In this document: in pieces, positions 26,665 through 35,256 of the stretch
How positions within the stretch are numbered: the first letter of the stretch is position 1
How the letters are laid out: each line of letters starts with the position of its first letter
Assembly: GCF_003399765.1 (NCBI RefSeq)
Contig: NZ_NFZV01000036.1
Location: 1-35,256 of the forward strand
Direction of reading: 5' to 3'
Source: Alkalilimnicola ehrlichii
GTDB taxonomy: Bacteria > Pseudomonadota > Gammaproteobacteria > Nitrococcales > AK92
DNA: 35,256 nucleotides
The notes under the pieces: generated by a model
The model's database searches: none
Seen by the model: only the letters and a program-made list of their open reading frames with translations
Told to the model about the DNA's origin: nothing
Position numbers and translations under genes: made by a program

Positions 26665-28422
26665 GGCTTGGTAGAGCGGTATTTCGGTGTGTGTTGTTTC
26701 CAGAGCGGCGACCAAGCGGAAGCGGAATTGCGCGAACTGTTGCGTGCTATGGACAAGCTCGGTCAGTCTGGCATGTAACGTCGCCCCGTCGTCCCTAGCG
26801 AGGCGGACGATGGTGCCGGCGGCATACAGGCCGCTCGCCGTTAGCAGCGTGTGGCTATCGGTAACCGGGTTAGTGCGGGGTATCAACAGACCGCGCTGGT
26901 AATCGTTTGCCCGGCCTGGCCCGGAAATCGCTTCTATACCGACGGCATACGCATTGTCGGCAAGCTGTTCGACCCCGAGCTCCAACCCTCCCTTCGGCCG
27001 CGTGCGTAACCAGCGCACGGCGCCAAGCTTCCAGTCGGCCGAGTTCCTGCCGTCTTCGCTTGTGTAGGCGAGCAGGTCGCCGACCTGGGTCCGCACCGGC
27101 ACGGCTTCGGGGGAGAATGCCGCCATGCCGCCCTCGCTCTCGTTGCTTTGCTGCCAGGTCGAGAGCCTAAACTCCGGTTGGTACCGGCGCTGGGCTGCAT
27201 CGGTTAAGACCGCCTGAATGCGCCGCGCGCGGTGCCCGCTATCGTTAAGGTCGGTCGCGCCTTTAGAGGCTGTCATGGCGTCCCGGTCCAGCGGTTGGTC
27301 CTTTCGCCGCTGGTCCGCTTGCGTCGGCTCAAAGCGGCGGCGTTTATTGGCCACATAATGGCAAGCATGCAAGCCCACTACGACAAGCAGCTTGGCGGCG
27401 GTCGGCTGTCGCAAAGCCCTTCGCCCCTGCCGCTCCCCGAGTGCGCCTATGAAGCGCATGTCCAGATCCCGTTGTTTTTGTTCTGACTGGGTGAGCGTAC
27501 TGTTGCAACGTTTAATCGTGCGATCGAAAAGGGTAATCTGGTGCCGGATAGCGCCGGTTAGCTCTCGGATATCGAGTATGCGTGGCTGCCGCAGGGCCGG
27601 GTGGGGCGCAGCGAGGGGTAGGTAATGGGCCGCGTGGTCGGACGCAAGATCGAGAACAAAGCGACCGGATAAGTCTTCGTTCGCTTGCGGTGGGCGCGTT
27701 TGCACAAAATGCACCCAGCGGCCGATGCGGCGGTATAGTGCTTCGGCCTCCCCGTGCCGGAGCCGGTAAGGGTCGGCCAACGCGAGAGTCGCCAACCGCA
27801 GATAGGCCTGCTTGACGGATAAAGCCGTCTCTTCGCTATCGGGGCTGCCTTCCACCGGCAGGCTCTGTAGCTTGTAGCGTTCCGCATTGCCATAGAGCGT
27901 GTGCAGCTCGCGCCAAACGCCGGCCGGCTCGGGCTGATAGATGCGATAACTCTCCAGCAGCCTTCGCCCTAGCGTAAGCATGGCGCGCTGAATGCTCAGC
28001 TGAAATACGAGCACGTCGGCTTTGCTCGGCGTCGACTGCGCTAGCTTGAGCTGCCGATTAACGCAAAGCTTAAAGCCGTTGGCCAGCTCGTCGAGGAGCT
28101 TTTGTGCCTGTCGCACGCGTTGCCGCTGTGCTTCTTGCAGCGGCGCGGCGTCATCGCTGTGTTGCTCCGCCAGCCGCGCGCAGACAGCGTTCACCGCCGG
28201 CCGGAACAGCTCCATAACCTCGAAGCGGCTCGCCTTATGCAGAGACGAGCGATTAACAAGATGCAGCGCATCGAATAGAACCCGAGCGCTCGCCGCTGCG
28301 TTTCCCTCAGGAATTTTTTCCAGCCAATCCCTAATTTGGCCGGGTCCGCGGCCGGAAAACTCGCTAGCGCCGCTGGTATCCTTTACCGGTACCTGGAGGT
28401 AAGCAGGCTTCATTGCGGTCAT
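26659..28422 (-). CDS. Large protein with PilZ-like C-terminal region, function unknown
   Basis: This is a 587-residue cytoplasmic-looking protein with no signal peptide or membrane helix. Residues about 25-360 are mostly helical and rich in Arg/Gln/Leu, with no domain I recognise. The C-terminal part, about 410-587, resembles a PilZ-type beta-barrel: arginines before a NESEGGMA turn (about residue 427, compare D/NxSxxG of PilZ), then VRTQVGDLLAYT and a DWKLGAVRWLRTRPKGGLELGVE strand series. This suggests cyclic-di-GMP binding, but the RxxxR motif is not clear. The start at 28422 (MTAMKPAYLQVP) has GGGAG upstream; a start at 28494 adds 24 doubtful residues. It is transcribed away from sucA. 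Confidence 0.65.
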   Translation of the reverse strand: MTAMKPAYLQVPVKDTSGASEFSGRGPGQIRDWLEKIPEGNAAASARVLFDALHLVNRSSLHKASRFEVMELFRPAVNAVCARLAEQHSDDAAPLQEAQRQRVRQAQKLLDELANGFKLCVNRQLKLAQSTPSKADVLVFQLSIQRAMLTLGRRLLESYRIYQPEPAGVWRELHTLYGNAERYKLQSLPVEGSPDSEETALSVKQAYLRLATLALADPYRLRHGEAEALYRRIGRWVHFVQTRPPQANEDLSGRFVLDLASDHAAHYLPLAAPHPALRQPRILDIRELTGAIRHQITLFDRTIKRCNSTLTQSEQKQRDLDMRFIGALGERQGRRALRQPTAAKLLVVVGLHACHYVANKRRRFEPTQADQRRKDQPLDRDAMTASKGATDLNDSGHRARRIQAVLTDAAQRRYQPEFRLSTWQQSNESEGGMAAFSPEAVPVRTQVGDLLAYTSEDGRNSADWKLGAVRWLRTRPKGGLELGVEQLADNAYAVGIEAISGPGRANDYQRGLLIPRTNPVTDSHTLLTASGLYAAGTIVRLARDDGATLHARLTELVHSTQQFAQFRFRLVAALETTHTEIPLYQAG

Positions 28423-29364
28423 GCATCTCCCGATGTCGTTTCTTGTTATTCCCTGTGGAGGGTGCAACCCACTGTTATCGAAGTACATTAGCATACTTTT
28501 GGGTGCTTTCGAGCGGGTTTGTCGCGCTACCGAAAACGACGTTTGAAGCCTCGTTTTTTACTAACTAGTAAGTTTTAGTTTGGCAGAAAGTTGCGTCCTA
28601 CCCTCCAGAAGCGTTATTTTATGCACAGTGACTGGATCGTGCAGTTAGGCGACGTTTTGCGCCCGCGATTTGCCGATTAGTACGACGTTTTATCGACGAC
28701 CCCCGCTGTTCGTTTGGGGGACTTAGAACGTTGCTTTCAGCTGTAAAGCAACTTCCCTGGCGCAACCCCTGCGTGGCGTGCCGGTAACGGGAAGGAGAGA
28801 CGGTTTGGCCTTATACAAATCAGTAGCGGAGAACGGCGCGTTTGCGTTGGTTCGGCTCGGTCATTCCCGTTCCTGCGTACTTGGCCGTCGTGGCTGCGGG
28901 CGAGGTTGAAGTTAGATGGTGGGGAGTCAATGCCATTTAACTAACCGTCGCTTCCCGCACCCTCGTTGCCCCCGTTGTTCGGTTTTACCGAGCGCCGCGA
29001 GCCGGCGCCTCTCCGTTGTTTATCGTCGCAATAGCCCATCGTTCGCAGCGTTGCGGCGAGTTGGGGAAACCGCAAACCGTCCCTCAGTTCTCAAGCAATG
29101 GCGTTCATCGGCCGATTTCTTAGGCTCGACGTTTGCGAAAGCGGCGCGCCCACGGTTTCAGGAAGTATGGAATGGCTGCCTTGCTTTGTTCAGGGTGCGA
29201 CGAGCCGCATTGGCGGTTGGTTCGCCGCAAGGCAGTGTTTCGCATGGCCGGCGGGTGCCGGCTACATTTCTTTGTAAGCGGTCTGGGAAGTCAGATACGA
29301 CGGTGTCTGTCGGCCATCACCGAATTCTCGATACGCCCATCGGCAAAGGCTTAGGTGAAAGTCA
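28423..29364. other. 942-base gap upstream of sucA, no convincing gene
   Basis: A frame at 28916-29368 would encode 150 residues with no resemblance to any family; it is Arg/Ser/Pro-rich and runs into the sucA start, so it is not called. A 34-codon frame from TTG 28805 has a good SD (AAGGAGAG) but no recognisable product. The gap contains an 8-bp perfect hairpin (28730-28752), CCCCC/GGGGG arms (28700-28720), GCCGGC-gggt-GCCGGC (29247-29262), a CGGTG/CACCG pair near sucA (29301-29322), and four copies of CGACGTTT. The sucA SD AGGTGA is at 29353-29358. It probably holds the sucA promoter and a long leader. Confidence 0.5.
28730..28752. promoter_or_regulatory. Perfect dyad GTTGCTTT-N7-AAAGCAAC
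   Basis: An 8-bp perfect inverted repeat with a 7-base centre that itself contains CAGCTG lies about 610 bases before sucA. It could be the operator of a dimeric regulator or an RNA hairpin; there is no T-run. The regulator is not identifiable. Confidence 0.4.
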
Positions 29365-32190
29365 ATGAAAGGCCTGTTCGAAAAGCTCAAGCGCTCATCT
29401 TATCTCGGCGGCTCCAATGCCGCTTTTATCGAAGATCTTTACGAAGATTACCTCCGCGACCCGGATTCGGTCGGGAATGAATGGAAATACTACTTCCAAG
29501 GCTTGGAAACCGGCGACTCCCGTCCGCAGCGAGACGTCCCGCATGGCCCTATTCGGGAAGAGTTCGCGCGCCGAGCGCGGGCGTCGGGGCGTATTCAGCG
29601 GGTTGTCGCGGACGGCGGCCTATCGCCGGAAGCGGCTGAAAAACAAGCAGCCGTACTGCGTTTAATCAACGCCTACCGGGTGCGAGGACACCAGAAAGCC
29701 GACATCGATCCGCTCAACCTCCGGCCGCCGATCGAAATCCCCGACCTCGATCCGGCTTTTCATAATCTGACCGCAGCCGACATGGACCGGGTGTTCAATA
29801 CCGGCTCGCTGTTCGTCGCCGAGCAATTGTCCTTGCGGGATATTTTGCAGGTGGTCCGCGAAGTCTACTCCGGGACCATCGGCTCCGAGTACATGCATAT
29901 CACCGACACGGTGGAAAAACGCTGGATTCAGGAGCGCCTGGAAAGCAATCGGGCGAAGCTAAACTTAACGCCCGAGAAGAAAATCGAGGTGTTGGAGCGG
30001 GTAACCGCCGGCGAAGGTATCGAGAAGTATCTGCACAGCAAGTACGTCGGGCAGAAGCGCTTCTCGTTGGAAGGCGGCGAGTCTTTGATTCCCATGCTCG
30101 ATTACCTGATCCAGCACTCGGGTCGCCACGGCATCCGGGAAATGGTGCTCGGCATGGCGCACCGCGGCCGTTTGAACGTCCTGATCAACATTCTTGGTAA
30201 ATCGCCGAAAGAATTGTTTGCCGAATTCGAGGGGAACTATAACCTCGGCAAGGCCGGCTCCGGCGACGTAAAGTACCACCTGGGTTATTCCTCCGATATC
30301 CTCACCGACGGCGGCCCTTTGCATTTAGCCATGGCCTTTAACCCGTCGCATTTGGAAATCGTCGATCCGGTGGTTGTCGGCTCGGCACGCGCGCGTATGC
30401 AGCGTCGGCACGACCACACGGGCGACGAGGTGATGCCGGTGCTGATTCACGGCGATGCGGCTTTCGCTGGCCAAGGCGTCGTGATGGAAACCTTCCAGCT
30501 ATCGCAGGCGCGCGGTTTCTATACCGGCGGTACGGTTCATATCATCGTCAACAACCAGATCGGGTTTACCACCAGTAATCCGCTGGATGCGCGTTCCACC
30601 TTCTACAGCACCGAAGTGGCGAAGATGGTGCAGGCGCCGATTTTCCACGTAAACGGCGACGACCCGGAAGCGGTGCTGTTTGTCACCCAGTTGGCCTTCG
30701 ACTACCGGCAGCGGTTCAAGAAAGACGTGGTGATCGACCTTATCTGTTACCGCCGCCACGGCCACAACGAGGCCGACGAGCCGTCCGCCACGCAGCCGGT
30801 TATGTACAGCAAGATCAAGTCGCACGATACCGTGCGTCAGCTATACGGTAAGCGCTTGGTCGCCGAGAGCATACTGGACGAGAGCGAGGTCGACGATCTG
30901 GCGCAGAACTATCGCGATGCGCTGGATAATCACCAGATCGTTGCCCGCAACATCATGGGCACCGTTCACAACGACTACGCGGTGGACTGGACGCCGTATT
31001 TCGATGCGAAATGGGACGATCACACCGAAACCAAAGTACCGATCAGCGTCATTCGCGACTTGCAGGAAAACCTGCAACGCTTGCCTGAAGGTTTCGAGTT
31101 GAACCCTCGCGTCGCGGCGATCATGGAAAGCCGGCGCAAGATGGCTGCCGGGGCCTTGGCCTTGGACTGGGGCTTCGCCGAAACCATGGCGTATGCCACC
31201 TTGCTCAACGCCGGCTACAAAGTGCGGCTCACCGGGCAGGACAGCGGCCGCGGTACCTTCTTCCATCGGCATGCGGTATTGCATAACGCCAAAGACGGCG
31301 ATACCTACATACCGTTGAAAGACATTACGACGGAACCGACCGACTTCACCGTTATCGACTCGTTACTGTCGGAAGAAGCGGTGATGGGCTTCGAGTACGG
31401 CTTCTCCACCGCCGATCCGACGACGATGGTGATCTGGGAGGCGCAGTTCGGCGACTTCGCCAACGGCGCTCAGGTCGTTATCGATCAGTTTATCGTCTCC
31501 GGCGAAGCGAAATGGGGCCGGTTATGCGGGCTCACCCTGTACCTGCCGCACGGTTACGAAGGCCAGGGCCCCGAGCACTCCTCGGCCCGTCTGGAGCGTT
31601 TCCTACAGCTTTGCGCCGAGCACAATATTCAAGTGTGCGTGCCGAGTACGCCTGCTCAGTTCTTCCACATGATCCGCCGCCAGATGTTGCGCAGCCTGCG
31701 CAAGCCGTTGGTGGTGATGACGCCGAAGAGCCTGTTGCGGCATAAGCTGTCGACCTCGTCGCTGGACGATTTGACGGAAGGCAAGTTCCAGCTCGTGATC
31801 GACGAGATCGACGACCTGAGTCCGAAGAAAGTCGACCGCGTGGTGCTGTGCAGCGGCAAGGTCTACTTCGACCTGTTGCTAGAGCGGCGGAAACGCGAAC
31901 TCGACAACGTGGCGATTTTGCGTGTCGAGCAGCTTTACCCCTTCCCGGAGAAGGAGCTGAGCGCCTTGCTGCGGCGGCGCTATAGCAAAGCAACCGAAGT
32001 CGTTTGGTGTCAGGAAGAGCCGAAGAATCAGGGCGCCTGGTATTCCAGCCAGCATCATTTCCTGAACTGCATGCGGGAAGAGCAGACGTTGCGCTATGCC
32101 GGACGCGACGCCTCGGCATCGCCGGCGGCGGGTTATGCCAAGCTGCATCACGAGCAGCAACGGAAACTGGTGGATGAAGCGTTGAGTTAA
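29365..32190 (+). CDS. sucA: 2-oxoglutarate dehydrogenase E1 component
   Basis: SucA is the thiamine-diphosphate E1 subunit that decarboxylates 2-oxoglutarate in the TCA cycle. The 941-residue length is normal. It starts with the N-terminal [20 protein letters not shown] segment that binds the E2 core. It then shows [16 protein letters not shown], the ThDP/Mg motif [32 protein letters not shown], the [13 protein letters not shown] loop, and the C-terminal transketolase-like domain ([40 protein letters not shown]). The ATG follows AGGTGA by six bases. It is the first gene of a sucA-sucB-lpdA operon; the sdh genes often found upstream are absent here. Confidence 0.98.
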   Translation: MKGLFEKLKRSSYLGGSNAAFIEDLYEDYLRDPDSVGNEWKYYFQGLETGDSRPQRDVPHGPIREEFARRARASGRIQRVVADGGLSPEAAEKQAAVLRLINAYRVRGHQKADIDPLNLRPPIEIPDLDPAFHNLTAADMDRVFNTGSLFVAEQLSLRDILQVVREVYSGTIGSEYMHITDTVEKRWIQERLESNRAKLNLTPEKKIEVLERVTAGEGIEKYLHSKYVGQKRFSLEGGESLIPMLDYLIQHSGRHGIREMVLGMAHRGRLNVLINILGKSPKELFAEFEGNYNLGKAGSGDVKYHLGYSSDILTDGGPLHLAMAFNPSHLEIVDPVVVGSARARMQRRHDHTGDEVMPVLIHGDAAFAGQGVVMETFQLSQARGFYTGGTVHIIVNNQIGFTTSNPLDARSTFYSTEVAKMVQAPIFHVNGDDPEAVLFVTQLAFDYRQRFKKDVVIDLICYRRHGHNEADEPSATQPVMYSKIKSHDTVRQLYGKRLVAESILDESEVDDLAQNYRDALDNHQIVARNIMGTVHNDYAVDWTPYFDAKWDDHTETKVPISVIRDLQENLQRLPEGFELNPRVAAIMESRRKMAAGALALDWGFAETMAYATLLNAGYKVRLTGQDSGRGTFFHRHAVLHNAKDGDTYIPLKDITTEPTDFTVIDSLLSEEAVMGFEYGFSTADPTTMVIWEAQFGDFANGAQVVIDQFIVSGEAKWGRLCGLTLYLPHGYEGQGPEHSSARLERFLQLCAEHNIQVCVPSTPAQFFHMIRRQMLRSLRKPLVVMTPKSLLRHKLSTSSLDDLTEGKFQLVIDEIDDLSPKKVDRVVLCSGKVYFDLLLERRKRELDNVAILRVEQLYPFPEKELSALLRRRYSKATEVVWCQEEPKNQGAWYSSQHHFLNCMREEQTLRYAGRDASASPAAGYAKLHHEQQRKLVDEALS

Positions 32191-32237
32191 GCAGGCGGCG
32201 AACAATCCCATCGCCATTGCCTGAAAGCGAGGAGTTA

Positions 32238-33491
32238 ATGAGCATCGAAGTTAAAGTTCCCCCGTTACCCGAGTCCGTCTCGGAAGCTACGGTCGTCACC
32301 TGGCACAAACAGCCTGGCGACGCCGTTTCCCGAGACGAGAATTTGGTCGATATCGAAACCGATAAAGTGGTATTGGAAGTCCCCGCGCCAGCCGACGGGG
32401 TGCTAGGCGATATCCTGAAACAAGAAGGCGATACGGTGACGGCCGCCGAAGTGTTGGCGACCTTGGAAGAGCAAGGCGCGAAACCGGCCGCCAAAGCCGG
32501 CAAAGCCGAGAAGCCGGCCGCCGAGCCTGAGCCGTCGGCCTCCCAGCGAGCGCTCGACGAAATGGGGCCGGCGGTTAAACGGCTGGTCGAACAGAACAAC
32601 CTCGATATCGACAAGATCGAAGGTACCGGCCGTGGCGGCCGCATCACCAAAGAAGACGTGCTGAACTTCATGGAAGCGCAGGAAGGCTCCAGCGTCGGCA
32701 CGCCGGTTGCCGATAAAGGCACCGAAGAGCCGGCGGCCAAGCCGGCGCCGCAGAAAGCCGAGAAGCCCGCGCCACAAGCGGCGGCCGGCGATCGCGAAGA
32801 GCGCCGCGTACCGATGAGCCGTTTGCGCCAGCGGATCGCCGAACGCCTGGTCGAGGCGCAGCAAACGGCTGCCATCCTGACCACGTTCAACGAAGTCAAC
32901 ATGCAGCCGGTCATGGACCTGCGCGCGCGCTACAAGGACCGTTTCGAGAAAACGCACGGAACCAAACTCGGCTTCATGTCCTTCTTCGTCAAAGCCGCGG
33001 TGGAAGCCCTGAAGCGTTTCCCGGCGGTTAACGCGTCGATCGACGGCACGGATATCATCTATCATGGTTACCATGACATCGGTATCGCCGTAAGCTCGCC
33101 GCGCGGCCTCGTAGTGCCTGTGCTGCGCGATGCCGAGCACAAGTCCTACGCCGACGTTGAAGCGGAAATCGCCGATTTCGGTAAGCGGGCTCGCGACGGC
33201 AAGCTGTCCATCGACGAGCTGACCGGGGGCACCTTCTCGATCACCAACGGCGGCATCTTCGGCTCGTTGATGTCGACGCCGATTCTTAATCCGCCGCAGA
33301 GTGCTATTCTGGGTATGCATAAGATCCAGGAACGGCCGATGGCGGAAAACGGCGAAGTGGTGATCCGGCCGATGATGTATCTCGCCCTGTCGTACGACCA
33401 CCGGATTATCGATGGCCGCGAAGCGGTGCAATTCCTGGTGACTATCAAGGATATGCTTGAGGACCCGGCGCGCCTGTTGTTAGAGGTATAA
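32238..33491 (+). CDS. sucB: 2-oxoglutarate dehydrogenase E2 (dihydrolipoyllysine succinyltransferase)
   Basis: SucB is the lipoylated core that transfers succinyl groups to CoA. The 417-residue protein has one lipoyl domain with K43 in [11 protein letters not shown], an Ala/Pro/Lys linker, a peripheral subunit-binding domain (about 105-140, with [13 protein letters not shown]), a second linker, and the catalytic domain ending in [16 protein letters not shown] (H388). The ATG at 32238 ([14 protein letters not shown]) follows AGCGAGGAG; a TTG at 32217 would add seven residues. It lies 47 bases after sucA. Presence of one lipoyl domain and the sucA context favour SucB over AceF. Confidence 0.97.
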   Translation: MSIEVKVPPLPESVSEATVVTWHKQPGDAVSRDENLVDIETDKVVLEVPAPADGVLGDILKQEGDTVTAAEVLATLEEQGAKPAAKAGKAEKPAAEPEPSASQRALDEMGPAVKRLVEQNNLDIDKIEGTGRGGRITKEDVLNFMEAQEGSSVGTPVADKGTEEPAAKPAPQKAEKPAPQAAAGDREERRVPMSRLRQRIAERLVEAQQTAAILTTFNEVNMQPVMDLRARYKDRFEKTHGTKLGFMSFFVKAAVEALKRFPAVNASIDGTDIIYHGYHDIGIAVSSPRGLVVPVLRDAEHKSYADVEAEIADFGKRARDGKLSIDELTGGTFSITNGGIFGSLMSTPILNPPQSAILGMHKIQERPMAENGEVVIRPMMYLALSYDHRIIDGREAVQFLVTIKDMLEDPARLLLEV

Positions 33492-33507
33492 CGACAGGAC
33501 AAATATC

Positions 33508-33565
33508 GGCATCGGCAGCGCAGGCAGCGTGTCCTTGCAAAGGGCACCCGTTGCCTGCCGGTGCC
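33508..33565 (+). other. Long imperfect stem-loop in the sucB-lpdA spacer
   Basis: GCAGGCAGC (33520-33528) pairs with GTTGCCTGC (33550-33558). GTGTCCTT (33529-33536) pairs with AAGGGCAC (33540-33547) around a GCA loop, with a two-base CC bulge. GGCATCG (33508-33514) pairs with CGGTGCC (33559-33565) outside. Each helix has a single G-U pair. There is no T-run, so it is more likely an mRNA processing or stability element, or a REP-like element, than a terminator. Confidence 0.5.
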
Positions 33566-33584
33566 ATCGGTTGTCAGTGGCTAA

Positions 33585-35042
<1,458 letters not shown>

Positions 35043-35045
35043 GCC

Positions 35046-35064
35046 CTCGGCGGTTAACGCCGAG
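35046..35064 (+). other. Hairpin directly after the lpdA stop
   Basis: CTCGGCG-gttaa-CGCCGAG makes a 7-bp perfect stem beginning four bases after the lpdA stop. It precedes the main terminator by three bases and may protect the transcript end. Confidence 0.5.
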
Positions 35065-35067
35065 TAG

Positions 35068-35107
35068 AAAAGCCGCGGCAGCGGGATACGCTGCCGCGGC
35101 TTTTTTT
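35068..35107 (+). terminator. Strong rho-independent terminator of sucA-sucB-lpdA
   Basis: AGCCGCGGCAGCG (35071-35083) and CGCTGCCGCGGCT (35089-35101) form a perfect 13-bp stem around GGATA, extended by A/T pairs, with a run of seven T (35101-35107). A-residues before the stem would also give a T-tract on the opposite strand, though only four bases long. Confidence 0.92.
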
Positions 35108-35256
35108 GTATTTCACCGCGCACCTTGCCGCACACGTCCGCCGAACGGGCCAACCGTAAGCCGTAAAGGCGTACTAGAGCGAATGCTAAAAATCTCGTAT
35201 CCTATTATACCGATACTGCCTTCTCCCTCTGGCCGCGGCCCCTGTCCGGACGTGTC

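Noticed and set aside
28805-28909. 34-codon frame from TTG with SD AAGGAGAG in the sucA gap
   Set aside because: The SD is good but the start codon is weak and the product is unrecognisable; it could be chance in a long gap. It would need conservation or ribosome data.
28916-29368. 150-residue open frame before sucA
   Set aside because: There is no family resemblance and no good ribosome-binding site, its composition is like translated non-coding DNA, and it overlaps the sucA start.
31532-32914. 460-residue open frame on the minus strand across sucA/sucB
   Set aside because: It is low in complexity, rich in Ser/Arg/Ala and antisense to two certain genes; a by-product of codon bias.
32403-33431. 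342-residue minus-strand open frame opposite sucB
   Set aside because: It is antisense to the SucB lipoyl and catalytic domains, and its composition mirrors the linker repeats.
35191-35215. TATAAT on the minus strand near the right edge (35204-35209)
   Set aside because: There is no acceptable -35 at normal spacing, and transcription would run antisense into the lpdA terminator.

Overview
The window looks like a core chromosomal segment of a gammaproteobacterium. G+C is moderately high, and both gene content and order (topA-hemF, smg-dprA-lysM diverging from def-fmt-rsmB, ntrY-ntrX, trkA-trkH, dtd, hisBHAFIE-tatABC, sucA-sucB-lpd) are of the type seen in that class. I cannot name the genus from the sequence alone. 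I see no insertion sequence, prophage, CRISPR array, tRNA or rRNA.

Layout. Bases 1-9592 are read leftward: a partial aceE (pyruvate dehydrogenase E1), a single-domain response regulator, a VanZ-like membrane protein, an LEA-type lipoprotein, hemF, topA, smg, dprA and a LysM protein. A divergent promoter region at about 9593-9716 separates these from a rightward block: def, fmt, rsmB, a DUF4390 protein, an NtrY-like kinase, an NtrX-like regulator, trkA and trkH. A lipid A-type acyltransferase is read leftward (19751-20653) and meets trkH at a terminator hairpin containing both stop codons. A 385-base gap follows, then dtd, the his genes and tatABC rightward. A large leftward gene with a PilZ-like C-terminus ends against tatC. 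A gap of about 940 bases precedes sucA-sucB-lpdA, which end in a strong terminator.

How the genes fit together. aceE and sucA-sucB-lpdA supply the E1, E2 and E3 parts of 2-oxoacid dehydrogenase complexes; the nearby LpdA may serve both. def, fmt and rsmB act in initiator-Met formylation and deformylation and in rRNA methylation. ntrYX is a two-component pair next to the TrkA/TrkH potassium system. The his block covers the middle of histidine biosynthesis (HisB, H, A, F, I, E), and tatABC encodes twin-arginine export.

Two points stand out. First, four genes (the response regulator, lysM, trkH, hisB) are each broken by one missing base inside a homopolymer. Adding the base restores a normal full-length family member in each case, so sequencing or assembly error is more likely than true inactivation. 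Second, the dtd/acyltransferase gap holds a leftward, highly structured RNA candidate. It has a good terminator, ANGGA motifs placed in hairpin loops, and a TGTAAG-N6-CTGACG dyad upstream that resembles a GacA box. It could be a CsrA/RsmA-titrating small RNA, or a terminator-controlled leader of the acyltransferase gene.
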